Positions 1 through 7,599 of a stretch of 8,864 bases of DNA are shown in pieces. Position 1 is the stretch's first letter; each line of letters opens with the position of its first letter. A program made the position numbers and the translations under genes. The DNA lies in the NCBI GenBank assembly GCA_937923255.1, contig CALAIL010000050.1:1-8864 (forward strand), read 5' to 3'. The stretch is from an uncultured Propionivibrio sp. Lineage in GTDB: Bacteria; Pseudomonadota; Gammaproteobacteria; Burkholderiales; Rhodocyclaceae. A model generated the notes under the pieces. The model searched no databases, was not told the origin of the DNA, and saw nothing but the letters and a program-made list of their open reading frames with translations.

Positions 1-41
1 ATAGACTGCCAAAAGTTCTCCTTTAAAACTGTCTCAACTCA

Positions 42-464
42 GGGGAAGGCTACGGTAAAACCATCGTCTTTGGTCTGCTCAAACGTGGCGACTGCGTTTA
101 TACCTAAATCGTCCCCGATGCCTCCAAAGCTACGCTGCAAGCCATTATTTGGAGTAAAGTGTATCCTAACAGCATCATTCACACCGACAGCTGGCGAAGC
201 TACGATGGGCGGGTTGACCTCGGCCTAGAAAAGCACTTTCGAGTCAATCATGGCAACAACGAGTTTGTCAAAGGCCAGACACGTCAACGGCATGAGCCTT
301 TCTGGAGTGATGCCAGGCATCGGCTGGTGCAGTTTCATGGCGTGCGAAGGGATAAGTTCGAGCTGCACCTCAAAAAGACCGAGTTTCGCTTCAATCACCG
401 ACACCTTGACCTCTACAAGACAGTGCTTAAAATGCTCAGAAACAACCCTTTGGAAAGCGTTTGA
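42..464 (+). pseudogene. IS1595-family transposase, 3' remnant (broken)
   Basis: This is the C-terminal half of an IS1595/ISXO2-like DDE transposase. The frame begins recognisably with G-E-G-Y-G-K-T (42-62), continues with IVFGLLKRGDCVYT, then meets a TAA at 105-107 where relatives typically have a sense codon before IVPDASKATLQ. It reads on to a stop at 462-464. The second catalytic aspartate lies in HTDSWRSYD (codon 186-188), and the downstream FRVNHGNNEF, FWSDARHRLVQFHG and FRFNHRH blocks are typical of the family. The N-terminal zinc-ribbon region and first catalytic acidic residue are absent in frame, with another stop at 24-26. The H-x-N-G-I-E block is lost in frame (it reads T-R-Q-R-H-E, 279-296), but H-V-N-G-M can be read in the +1 frame at 280-294, suggesting compensating small deletions. 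It cannot encode an active enzyme. The element may continue left of the window; no terminal inverted repeat or target duplication was identified. Confidence 0.85.
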
Positions 465-474
465 TTTCTAAGCT

Positions 475-890
475 CCATCAAATATAGCACCGCCGGCAGG
501 CGTAAACAATACGATTTCTCAATGGCAATATCAGACTGAAAAAAGACACGCAAGTAATTACCGAAGGCTATATATACAACACCAACCCAGCGCAGAAGTA
601 ATCTTCTACCTGTTCATTTTTTAATACTGAAAATAGGTGATGAAACTCAAAGAATCTTCAATAAAAAGAATCTAGATAAGTTTATAAAAGCCGAATTTTG
701 CAAGAGCCTTATGGAGATTAAGCTTAACAAAATTGTTAGTTAACTTGTTGAAATAAATAGAAATAACAAATACTCAAACCATTTTTGGATTACGTAAAAA
801 ACTCTTCCCTAGATTCTGCACTACTTTTCACTAGCCTTTTCGGCGCCAGATATTGGTATTGGCCTGCATTCAATCAAACGCTATATCTAG
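475..890. other. AT-rich gene-poor stretch between the IS remnant and topB
   Basis: No convincing gene is seen here on either strand. The left part (about 483-601) may hold the decayed end of a coding sequence: frame 506-601 is open for 31 codons to a TAA and reads NGNIRLKKDTQVITEGY near its end, with no start codon or ribosome binding site. From about 600 to 800 the DNA is strongly AT-rich with many stops in all frames. A weak AT-only hairpin (720-728 against 739-746) has no T tract. The genome's left flank of topB therefore looks like an insertion and decay zone. I found no good rho-independent terminator for topB just beyond its stop codon. Confidence 0.6.
506..601 (+). pseudogene. Possible C-terminal fragment of an unknown protein
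   Basis: A 31-codon open frame follows a stop at 503-505 and ends at TAA 599-601. Its last residues are polar and protein-like (KKDTQVITEGYIYNTNPAQK). Just upstream, another frame (about 471-521) reads IKYSTAGRRKQYDF, so one frameshift would join the two into a longer product. There is no start codon with a ribosome binding site. I do not recognise the protein. It may be the tail of a gene damaged when the neighbouring insertion sequence landed or decayed, or simply a chance open stretch. Confidence 0.22.
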
Positions 891-891
891 A

Positions 892-3450
892 TCAAACTTT
901 AAGTGCCTTACTCCTTACGTTTTTCGTATTTTTTTCTTTATCAGCTAGTAATGGCGCTTTAGTTTTTTCCTTCTTTTCAAACTCAAAACCAATTTTACCG
1001 TCAGTACCGCGTACCAGATACGCAGAAAATTTCCGTCGTGTACGTGCGGAAATAAAATTCTTGAATAAATCGGTGCGCCCGGTTGTAAGTAGTTTATGCA
1101 TCTGTTCGGGGGCAATGGGCTGTTGCAATATGACTTTTCCTGAGCGGAAATCACATGTCCGATTTTTTCCTAGCGATTTTTCACAAACGTAAGCTGTGCC
1201 GTACTCGAATATATTGGCATTACATTTGGGGCATACACCAAGACTTGCCTGGTTAGAAAAATCAACCGGTTCAGCGTTTTCATCATCTTTATTGCCAGTT
1301 TTCCCAAAATCAAATTCCGGTACGTTATCAGCGTTCAAGCGAATTGTGGCGTTGAACGGTCGTCCCATCTTGTTTCGGAAACCCGTCAATGGGCCAATAA
1401 CGCGCGCGGTAATCAATGTTTCAATTTCATCAGGCTCGAACTGGCGCCCGGCGACGATTTTCCACAACGCAAAATCACATTCCTGGCACTGAAACTTCTT
1501 GTAGGTTTCTTTGATGTGTCCGCCGCACTTAGGACAGGGTGCGCTTAGTTCTCCAAAGTCGCCTGGAATCGTGTCGCTGTCATAGGTTTTAGCGCGTTCG
1601 ACGATCAATTCTGTCATCGCAGAAATTTCTTTCATGAAGGCTGGGCGCGACATTTCGCCGCGTTCCATGCGCGCAAGCTTATATTCCCACTCTCCAGTCA
1701 ATTCGGCAGCGGTCAGTTCTGGAATACCCAGGCCATTAAGCAGCGTCATCAGCGAAAATGCTTTAGCTGTTGGCTGTAGTTCCCGCCCTTCACGGTGAAC
1801 ATATTGTTCGATTAGTAAGTTCTCGATAATTTGGGCGCGCGTTGCCGGTGTACCCAGTCCGCGCCCCGCCATGGCGGCTTTCAGTTCTTCATCATCAACT
1901 GTTTTGCCTGCACCTTCCATAGCCGAAAGTAAAGTGGCCTCAGAATAACGGGCGGGTGGCCGCGTTTGATTTGAGTTAATACTAACTTCGTTAGTGCGTA
2001 CAATTTCCTTGGCCTCAACCGGAGCCAGGTTACTATCCTCCCCTTCCTGACGATCCCGACCATAAACCGTAAGCCAACCAGGCGTAACCAATACTTTGCC
2101 TTCGCTTTTAAACGGTTCGTCTTCTACGCGGGTAATCCGGGTGGTCAGCAAATATTCGGCCGCTGGATAAAAAACTGCGAGAAAACGTTTGACAACAAGA
2201 TCGTAGAGTTTTTGTTCTGGTTCAGAAAGGTGTTTGGGTGCCTGTGTTGTCGGAATGATAGCAAAGTGGTCGGAAATTTTCGCATTATTAAAGATACGTT
2301 TGTTGGGTACCACCCAATTTCGCGCCAGAATCTGGTGTGCGAAGGGTGCATAGCGAGCAATCAATGCCTCGTCATGGCTTTTACCAACGCCTTCTCCGGT
2401 AAGCGTTGTCAGCGTATTTTTGACGGTTGCTAAATAATCTTCGGGCAAGGCGCGTGAATCCGTGCGCGGATAGGTCAGCACCTTGTGTTTTTCATACAAG
2501 GCCTGTGCCAACGCCAGTGTTGATTTGGCAGAGAAACCGAAGCGGCTATTCGCATCACGCTGTAGACTGGTCAAATCGTAAAGTAATGGCGAGAGTTGGG
2601 TCGATGGTTTGGATTCTTCGCTAACCTGGCCAGATTTACCTTCACATTTCTTTTGCAGAGCAAGGGCTTGTGTTTCATCCCACAAGCGATCAGCACGCGC
2701 ATGTTCGTCGTTTTCCTTACCTCTGAAAGCCTCGGAAAACCATTTTCCCCGGTATTCACCGGCCAGACAAACAAAGGTCGCCTCAACTTCCCAGTAAGCG
2801 CGTGGCTTGAATTTACGGATTTTTGCCTCGCGGTCAACCAATAGCGCCAACGTCGGCGTCTGTACGCGACCCACCGTCGTCAAATGAAAACCGCCTGTTT
2901 TGGAGTTGAAAGCCGTCATGGCGCGAGTGCCGTTGATGCCGACCAGCCAGTCGGCCTCAGAGCGGCAAACAGCTGCATCCGCCAGTCCGCGCATATCAGC
3001 GCCCGGACGCAATCTGGAGAACCCGTCACGGATCGATTGCTGCGTCATGGACTGTAGCCAAAGCCGTTCGACAGGCTTATTCGTTTTGCTATAGCGGACG
3101 ATATAGTTAAAAATTAGCTCGCCTTCGCGGCCTGCGTCACAGGCATTGACAAGGCTCGTTACATCCTTGCGCTTGATCAGTTTGATGAGCAGTTTGAGCC
3201 GGGATTCGGTTTTATCGATCGGTTTGAGATCAAAATGCGGTGGAATGACTGGCAAATGGGCAAAAGACCATTTGCCGCGCTTGACCTCATAATTTTCTGG
3301 GCAAACCAGTTCGAGCAAATGACCGACCGCCGAACAGATGACCGCCGTCTCGCTTTCATAATAATCATCGCGCTTAGTGAATCCACCGAGTGCTCGGGCG
3401 ATATCACTGGCAACCGAAGGTTTCTCGGCAATAATCAGTTTTTTAGTCAT
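892..3450 (-). CDS. topB: DNA topoisomerase III (type IA), 852 aa
   Basis: TopB is a cytoplasmic type IA topoisomerase that cuts one DNA strand through a tyrosyl-phosphate link. It passes single strands, relaxing negative supercoils and resolving linked replication and recombination intermediates. The N-terminal TOPRIM domain carries the catalytic glutamate in LIIAEKPSVA (E9) and acidic residues in CDAGREGE (D105, E109). The active-site tyrosine lies in VLTYPRTDS (Y327), close to Tyr328 of E. coli TopB. The conserved GRGLGTPATRA segment is at about 529-539. The protein is about 200 residues longer than E. coli TopB. The extra C-terminal part contains two Cys4 zinc-finger-like modules (C639/C642/C655/C658 and C740/C743/C756/C766), the first continuing into a topoisomerase C-terminal (Toprim_Crpt-like) repeat. 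The ATG at 3450 places the family-typical MTKKLIIAEKP at the N-terminus; the open frame extends to 3543, but that extension covers a likely promoter. It is separated from dprA by 214 bp and an apparent terminator. Confidence 0.95.
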   Translation of the reverse strand: MTKKLIIAEKPSVASDIARALGGFTKRDDYYESETAVICSAVGHLLELVCPENYEVKRGKWSFAHLPVIPPHFDLKPIDKTESRLKLLIKLIKRKDVTSLVNACDAGREGELIFNYIVRYSKTNKPVERLWLQSMTQQSIRDGFSRLRPGADMRGLADAAVCRSEADWLVGINGTRAMTAFNSKTGGFHLTTVGRVQTPTLALLVDREAKIRKFKPRAYWEVEATFVCLAGEYRGKWFSEAFRGKENDEHARADRLWDETQALALQKKCEGKSGQVSEESKPSTQLSPLLYDLTSLQRDANSRFGFSAKSTLALAQALYEKHKVLTYPRTDSRALPEDYLATVKNTLTTLTGEGVGKSHDEALIARYAPFAHQILARNWVVPNKRIFNNAKISDHFAIIPTTQAPKHLSEPEQKLYDLVVKRFLAVFYPAAEYLLTTRITRVEDEPFKSEGKVLVTPGWLTVYGRDRQEGEDSNLAPVEAKEIVRTNEVSINSNQTRPPARYSEATLLSAMEGAGKTVDDEELKAAMAGRGLGTPATRAQIIENLLIEQYVHREGRELQPTAKAFSLMTLLNGLGIPELTAAELTGEWEYKLARMERGEMSRPAFMKEISAMTELIVERAKTYDSDTIPGDFGELSAPCPKCGGHIKETYKKFQCQECDFALWKIVAGRQFEPDEIETLITARVIGPLTGFRNKMGRPFNATIRLNADNVPEFDFGKTGNKDDENAEPVDFSNQASLGVCPKCNANIFEYGTAYVCEKSLGKNRTCDFRSGKVILQQPIAPEQMHKLLTTGRTDLFKNFISARTRRKFSAYLVRGTDGKIGFEFEKKEKTKAPLLADKEKNTKNVRSKALKV

Positions 3451-3494
3451 GGCGTAAAGCTGCTGCGCAAAGAAATATAGGATGCATTCATCAT
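3447..3494 (-). CDS. Possible 15-codon leader peptide coupled to topB
   Basis: A short frame begins with two consecutive ATG codons (3494-3489) and encodes MMNASYISLRSSFTP. Its TGA (3449-3447) overlaps the topB start as ATGA, the classic arrangement for translational coupling. topB itself has no obvious Shine-Dalgarno sequence before its ATG, so ribosomes finishing this frame could restart on topB. The leader also lacks a strong ribosome binding site, and frames of this size are common by chance. It is not a recognisable remnant of Smg. Confidence 0.25.
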   Translation of the reverse strand: MMNASYISLRSSFTP

Positions 3495-3513
3495 GTCGGT
3501 ACGAATAGATCGC

Positions 3514-3543
3514 ATGATAAGAGTGGACGATAGCGATTGGCAA
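3514..3543 (-). promoter_or_regulatory. Candidate sigma-70 promoter for topB
   Basis: On the minus strand, TTGCCA (3543-3538, one mismatch to TTGACA) is followed after 18 bp by TATCAT (3519-3514, one mismatch to TATAAT). Transcription would start near 3507, leaving a leader of about 57 nt before the topB ATG. Its position between an apparent dprA terminator and topB fits independent transcription. Assigned by consensus match only. Confidence 0.45.
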
Positions 3544-3615
3544 GCGCTGAAAATCTGGAGCTTTTGGATTGCTGGCTTCACCTAGGCTTCCATAAAACCA
3601 GAGAGTGGCAGTGCA

Positions 3616-3634
3616 TGTTTACAAAGTGTTTACA
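3616..3634. repeat. Direct repeat TGTTTACA x2 with 11-bp phase
   Basis: Two identical 8-bp copies, TGTTTACA at 3616-3623 and 3627-3634, are separated by 3 bp, so equivalent bases are 11 bp apart, about one helical turn. It lies some 70 bp upstream of the candidate topB -35 element and downstream of the dprA terminator. Direct repeats with this phase are typical of sites bound by dimers of OmpR/PhoB-type regulators. No particular regulator is implied, and it could be chance. Confidence 0.35.
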
Positions 3635-3652
3635 CGGATTTTCTGACCGTTG

Positions 3653-3681
3653 AAAAAAGCGCCACTATGCCGATATGCGCT
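3653..3681 (-). terminator. Rho-independent terminator at the end of dprA
   Basis: On the minus strand, arms AGCGC (3681-3677) and GCGCT (3662-3658) flank a 14-nt region. That region can itself form a small TAT/ATA stem with a CGGC loop. The downstream arm runs into six T residues (3658-3653). The dprA stop codon (3667-3665) lies inside the hairpin. The stem is short (5 bp), but the abutting T tract is convincing. It would separate dprA transcription from topB. Confidence 0.5.
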
Positions 3682-4801
3682 GAAATCGTCCGCCGGGCAA
3701 ATTGGCGAGATGGCCATCAAGTTCGAGCTGTAGCAATCGCTGCGAAAGTATTTCGATAGACAAGCCACTCCGTGCGGCCAGTTCGTCGATGCTGCATGGA
3801 TCAAAGCCAATGAGCGCCAGCAGTTCATCTGCATCTGTCTGTGCTTCCTGGCCCGTAGCTGTAACCGAAGGCGTCAGGGGAGGAGAAGCGCTTGCTTGGC
3901 CTTTCTCGCTGGGCTGATCATCGTGCCAATCCAGCTCCTCCAAGATATCCTGCACCGTTTCGACAAGCTTTGCGCCTTGTTTGATAAGTTTATGGCAACC
4001 ACGCGCTTGGGGAGAGTGGATCGATCCGGGAATGGAAAAAACCTCTTTACCTTGTTCGCCTGCCAGACGTGCAGTGATTAATGAGCCGCTCTCAGCCGCA
4101 GCTTCGACGACAAGTACGCCGCGTGCCAGACCGGAAATCAGGCGATTACGGCGAGGGAAATTGTGGGCCACAGCGGGCGTTCCCAAGGGAAATTCCGAGA
4201 TAATGCATCCTTGTTTGACGATCCTTCGGGCAAGGTCAAGGTTGCGCGCCGGATAAATGCGGTCGATCCCCGTGCCGATGACTGCAATCGTATCCCCTTG
4301 AACAGAAAGCGCGGCCAGATGTGCTGCCGTATCGATACCCAGTGCCAGACCGCTGACAATGATCAGTCCTGACTGTGCTAGAGCAGCAGAAAAATTCTCG
4401 GCATTTTTGATTCCTTGCGGCGTTGGGTTACGGCTGCCCACAATCGCTAATGCTGGGCGTTGCAGCAAGTCCAGCCGACCACGTACATAAATCAGTGTTG
4501 GCGGATCGGCAATGTCAAGCAGTGCGCGGGGATAGGCGGTATCGGCCAACGTCACAATATGCTGGTCGGACGCCTGTGCCCATTGGCGAGCAGCGGCAAC
4601 TGCCTGGCTATTATCGGCCTCAAGCAATAGACGGGCGGTTTTGCTACCGACAACACAACGCAAGGCATCGTACCCGGCAGAAAAAACCGCCTCCGGCAAC
4701 CCGAAGGCGGTGAGCAGTTTGCGCTGTGATTCGCTGCCGACGCCAGGTACGAGCGTTAAGCGCAACCAGGCGTCGAGCGACGGATCCTCAACGAGCGTCA
4801 T
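3665..4801 (-). CDS. dprA: DNA-processing protein DprA (Smf), 378 aa
   Basis: DprA binds single-stranded DNA entering the cytoplasm during natural transformation, protects it, and helps load RecA. It is also kept in many bacteria not known to be competent. The length is close to E. coli Smf (374 aa). The N-terminal helical region contains a helix-hairpin-helix-like LTLVPGVGSESQ (about 16-26). The extended Rossmann (LOG-like) core carries GSRNPT (122-127), SGLALGIDTAAH (150-161), IGTGIDRIYP (175-184) and FPRRNRLISGL (215-225). A variable Ala/Ser/Thr-rich linker (about 300-323) leads to a DprA-type winged-helix domain (about 325-375) ending GGRFQRI. The gene starts 30 nt after the LysM stop codon, so the two probably form an operon. 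The Shine-Dalgarno sequence is weak. In many betaproteobacteria smg follows dprA; here it does not. Confidence 0.95.
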   Translation of the reverse strand: MTLVEDPSLDAWLRLTLVPGVGSESQRKLLTAFGLPEAVFSAGYDALRCVVGSKTARLLLEADNSQAVAAARQWAQASDQHIVTLADTAYPRALLDIADPPTLIYVRGRLDLLQRPALAIVGSRNPTPQGIKNAENFSAALAQSGLIIVSGLALGIDTAAHLAALSVQGDTIAVIGTGIDRIYPARNLDLARRIVKQGCIISEFPLGTPAVAHNFPRRNRLISGLARGVLVVEAAAESGSLITARLAGEQGKEVFSIPGSIHSPQARGCHKLIKQGAKLVETVQDILEELDWHDDQPSEKGQASASPPLTPSVTATGQEAQTDADELLALIGFDPCSIDELAARSGLSIEILSQRLLQLELDGHLANLPGGRFQRISA

Positions 4802-4831
4802 CGACGCACAGAATCCATAAAGCGGCGCTGA

Positions 4832-5887
4832 TTATGGCGTTCTGACAAAATCGTTCTGTTCGATGATGCCATCAGACTGCATTACCAGCGCATACGAAAT
4901 ATGTGCAAATGTACGGAAGATAAAGATTAACCCGGTTCGCGTTGCCGGAATTTGAACGCTGACTTTATTGTCGTTTTCATCGCGCTCAGTAAAGGTCAGA
5001 TTGCGTTCGAGCGCCAGTACATGACCAATTTCTAGACCGTCGCGCGCGCCGCGATTGATGGCAATGATCGAACCTTGTCCGCCCGTGCCCACGCCGCCAT
5101 AAACAGAAATGATGCGACCTTCAATCTGCACATCCGGCCGGTGTGGAACATAATCAATAAATGGCGGCCTGGTTGCCGGCGAGAGACGATCACTGACACC
5201 GATTTCCTGTTTGATCGTCTGGATCTCAAGCGTTGCCGGCTCTCCGGGACGTACCTGCTTGGCCGTGCCCAGATGGAATGCTTCATAGCCAAGTACGGTT
5301 TTTCCATCTTCTGGATCAAACAGCGGCCGGCCTTTGCGGTAGACATTCCACATCGCTGTGTCGGGATCGATATTGTTGGCGTAAACCAGATCGCCATTGC
5401 CGACATTGACGCGCTCGTTCTGAGTTGCAACGATACGCGGCGCATTGGTGAGCTTGTCGATTTCGTCAGCCTCGACGACCAGCGGTGCGGCCAGGAACGG
5501 TTCGATGACGTGTGCTGGAATGGGCGGAATTGCGCCCGAATCATTGGGTGTTTCATAGATTTTTGGTCTTAACTTGACCGTTTCCCTGCGCAGATACGGT
5601 CTGCCGGAAGCATCCCGACTCAGAATGATGACATCCCCCGGATAGATACGATGTGGGTTGCGGATCTGTTTACGGTTCATCCGCCAGATTTCCGGCCAGC
5701 GCCAAGGGTGTTTAAGGAATTTTGCAGAAATATCCCATAATGTATCGCCCTTAACGACAACATATCGTCGGGGCGCCGCTTTGGCGAGTTCGATCGGTTT
5801 GTCAGCCGGTTCGGCTGGTTTTCCCTGAGCCACGCACAGTGTGGCGGTCGCAGCGAGCAGGAGCGCAGATATAATGCGGCGTATCAT
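4832..5887 (-). CDS. Exported LysM-domain protein, 351 aa
   Basis: This is a predicted exported peptidoglycan-binding protein of unknown cellular role. The N-terminus MIRRIISALLLAATATLCVA is a typical Sec signal peptide, with likely cleavage after residue 20. Although a cysteine sits at position 18, the preceding residues do not form a good lipobox. A single LysM domain spans about 41-89 (RRYVVVKGDTLWDISAKF through IYPGDVIIL). The remaining 260 residues are not assigned to a domain; they hold proline-rich and mixed segments and near-terminal VQIPATRTGLIFIFRTF. The ATG at 5887 is preceded by a good ribosome binding site (TGAGGA) and begins the signal peptide directly. A TTG seven codons upstream would place that Shine-Dalgarno inside the gene and is less likely. 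It is divergent from def and upstream of dprA, a neighbour relation common in betaproteobacteria. It could be a cell-wall assembly or division factor, but the sequence does not show which. Confidence 0.88.
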   Translation of the reverse strand: MIRRIISALLLAATATLCVAQGKPAEPADKPIELAKAAPRRYVVVKGDTLWDISAKFLKHPWRWPEIWRMNRKQIRNPHRIYPGDVIILSRDASGRPYLRRETVKLRPKIYETPNDSGAIPPIPAHVIEPFLAAPLVVEADEIDKLTNAPRIVATQNERVNVGNGDLVYANNIDPDTAMWNVYRKGRPLFDPEDGKTVLGYEAFHLGTAKQVRPGEPATLEIQTIKQEIGVSDRLSPATRPPFIDYVPHRPDVQIEGRIISVYGGVGTGGQGSIIAINRGARDGLEIGHVLALERNLTFTERDENDNKVSVQIPATRTGLIFIFRTFAHISYALVMQSDGIIEQNDFVRTP

Positions 5888-6114
5888 CGTGTTATCCTCA
5901 CTAGACAATCGGCAATATCTTGAAAACCCTCAATGCCTTTATTCGCCAGCCCATTCCTTTGAAGTTTCCCCTTTTGAACAAATGCCTATGAAATTTTCGG
6001 CGATTTTTGGGGAGACTCCGGTGGAAATCTGGAATCCGGCAAATATGGCAGATGTCATTCTTAGATATTCCATTGGATTCTGCACGCAATTATTTATTTG
6101 AGCAAGCTTTTTAT
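5888..6114. other. Divergent intergenic region between lysM and def
   Basis: This 227-bp gap must hold the start signals for both the lysM-dprA and def-fmt transcripts. The clear element is the lysM ribosome binding site (TGAGGA on the minus strand, just right of 5890). I could not pick a -35/-10 pair with confidence for either direction. AT-rich tracts near 6061-6114 (such as TTATTTATTT around 6090) could supply a def -10 region. No strong Shine-Dalgarno precedes the def ATG. Confidence 0.4.
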
Positions 6115-6618
6115 ATGGCCTTACTTCCCATTCTTCGTTTTCCCAATCCCCGACTCAAGAAAATCGCAGCGCCCATAACGCATTTTGACGAAGCACTTCG
6201 CCGCCTCGCAGAAGATATGGCTGAGACGATGTACGAAGCGCCGGGTATTGGCCTCGCGGCAACGCAGGTCGACGTGCATCAGCAGCTTATTGTCATTGAT
6301 GTTTCCGAAACGCGGGACCAGCTTCAGGTGTTTATCAACCCCGAGATTCTTTCCAGCGAAGGCGAACAGATCGGCGAGGAAGGCTGCCTGTCGATTCCCG
6401 GTGTGTACGAACAGGTCAAACGCGCCGAACACATTGTTGTTCGCTATTTTGACCTCGACGGTCAGGCGCGGACGCTGGCGGCCGATGGTCTGCTTGCGGT
6501 CTGCATCCAGCATGAGATCGATCATCTGAAAGGCATCCTATTCATTGAACGCCTCTCGCCGCTCAAACTCGGGCGCATCAAAACCAGATTGGCTAAACAG
6601 GCGCGAATTACCGCATGA
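6115..6618 (+). CDS. def: Peptide deformylase, 167 aa
   Basis: Def is a cytoplasmic, ribosome-associated metalloenzyme that removes the formyl group from the N-terminal methionine of new polypeptides. All three family motifs are present: GIGLAATQ (44-51), EGCLSIP (89-95) with metal ligand C91, and QHEIDHLKG (132-140) with ligands H133 and H137 and catalytic E134. These are within one residue of E. coli Def (C90, H132, E133, H136; 169 aa). The ATG at 6115 gives the usual short N-terminus ([20 protein letters not shown]). The open frame continues 36 codons upstream from a TTG, but that extension is not part of the family. There is no strong ribosome binding site. The stop codon overlaps the fmt start as ATGA, so def and fmt are co-transcribed and probably translationally coupled. 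Confidence 0.96.
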   Translation: MALLPILRFPNPRLKKIAAPITHFDEALRRLAEDMAETMYEAPGIGLAATQVDVHQQLIVIDVSETRDQLQVFINPEILSSEGEQIGEEGCLSIPGVYEQVKRAEHIVVRYFDLDGQARTLAADGLLAVCIQHEIDHLKGILFIERLSPLKLGRIKTRLAKQARITA

Positions 6619-7583
6619 AGCTGATTTTTGCCGGTACACCAGAATTCTCGGCGCATGCGCTGCGCGCTATCGAGGCTGCTGGGTACCAGATCGCACTGGT
6701 GCTGACCCAGCCAGACCGACCGTCCGGTCGAGGAATGGCCGTGCAGGCCTCGCCGGTCAAGCGCTTTGCACTTGAACAGGGCATCGAGGTTTTCCAGCCG
6801 GTGAGTCTGCGCGATACCGCTGCGCAGGAGCGGCTCCGTGCCGTGGGCGCCGACGTTATGGTGGTTGCCGCCTATGGGCTGATTCTGCCGCAAGCCGTGC
6901 TTGACATTCCGCATTTCGGCTGCCTCAACATTCACGCTTCACTGCTGCCGCGCTGGCGCGGCGCAGCACCGATTCAGCGCGCGATTCTTGCAGGCGATAC
7001 AGAAACCGGCGTCTGCATCATGCAGATGGAAGCCGGCCTGGATACCGGCCCGGTGCTGCTTTCGGAGGCTTTGACCATTGCGCCGGATGATACTGCCGGC
7101 AGTCTGCACGACCGTCTGGCCGATCTGGGCGGGCGTCTGATCGTCGATGCCTTGGCGCATTTACCTATGGCAATGCAGCCGCAGTCGGGACAAGGCGCGA
7201 CCTATGCCGCCAAGCTGGAAAAGTCAGAGGCTGTGCTTAATTGGCGTCTGCCCGCCGTAGAACTTGCCCGCCAGGTGCGCGCCTTTAATCCGTTTCCCGG
7301 TGCGCTAACGCATCTGGACAGCGTTCCGATCAAGATTTGGCGCGCAGAAGTCCGCGCTGCGGTGGATGTGGCGGAATGTGACCAAGGCAGCAGTCATGGG
7401 GTGGCGCCTGGCACGGTGCTGTCTGCCGATAAGGAAAACGGCATCCTCGTGGCTTGCGGCGAAGGCGCGTTGTGTTTGCTGGCGCTGCAAAAGGCCGGCG
7501 CAAAACGCCTGTCCGCCGCCCAGTTTCTGGCCGGGACGCCGGTAGCGCGCGGCGCAGTATTTTCGTCGCCCGCTCTGTCATGA
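6615..7583 (+). CDS. fmt: Methionyl-tRNA formyltransferase, 322 aa
   Basis: Fmt transfers a formyl group from 10-formyltetrahydrofolate to Met-tRNA(fMet), supplying the initiator tRNA for translation. The N-terminal Rossmann-like catalytic domain begins [13 protein letters not shown] and contains the folate/catalytic block [19 protein letters not shown], with N105 and H107, and D143 in EAGLDTGPV. These match Asn106, His108 and Asp144 of the E. coli enzyme. [10 protein letters not shown] (31-40) corresponds to the loop region important for tRNA recognition in E. coli Fmt. The C-terminal OB-fold-like domain begins around residue 205 ([14 protein letters not shown]) and ends with a typical LSAAQFLAG. 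The length is normal for the family. Its ATG overlaps the def stop by 4 bp, so the enzymes that add and remove the formyl group are made together. Confidence 0.97.
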   Translation: MKLIFAGTPEFSAHALRAIEAAGYQIALVLTQPDRPSGRGMAVQASPVKRFALEQGIEVFQPVSLRDTAAQERLRAVGADVMVVAAYGLILPQAVLDIPHFGCLNIHASLLPRWRGAAPIQRAILAGDTETGVCIMQMEAGLDTGPVLLSEALTIAPDDTAGSLHDRLADLGGRLIVDALAHLPMAMQPQSGQGATYAAKLEKSEAVLNWRLPAVELARQVRAFNPFPGALTHLDSVPIKIWRAEVRAAVDVAECDQGSSHGVAPGTVLSADKENGILVACGEGALCLLALQKAGAKRLSAAQFLAGTPVARGAVFSSPALS

Positions 7584-7599
7584 GCTGTCTTCCGAATCC

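Noticed and set aside
159..464. Intact small transposase starting at GTG 159
   Set aside because: The GTG is an ordinary valine codon within the longer transposase frame, which is interrupted upstream by a TAA at 105-107.
720..746. Inverted repeat in the AT-rich region as a terminator
   Set aside because: The arms are AT-rich with a bulge, there is no T tract, and it lies about 150 bp from the nearest gene end.
785..1192. 135-codon open frame on the plus strand opposite the topB 3' end
   Set aside because: It is antisense to well-conserved topB coding sequence, has no ribosome binding site, and its hydrophobic translation is what a Lys-rich tail gives in reverse.
3451..3543. N-terminal extension of TopB from a TTG at 3543
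   Set aside because: It adds 31 residues foreign to the family and overlaps the candidate promoter. MTKKLIIAEKP at 3450 is the typical N-terminus.
5075..5572. 165-codon open frame on the plus strand inside the LysM gene
   Set aside because: Antisense shadow. The minus-strand frame has a signal peptide, LysM domain, ribosome binding site and conserved neighbours.
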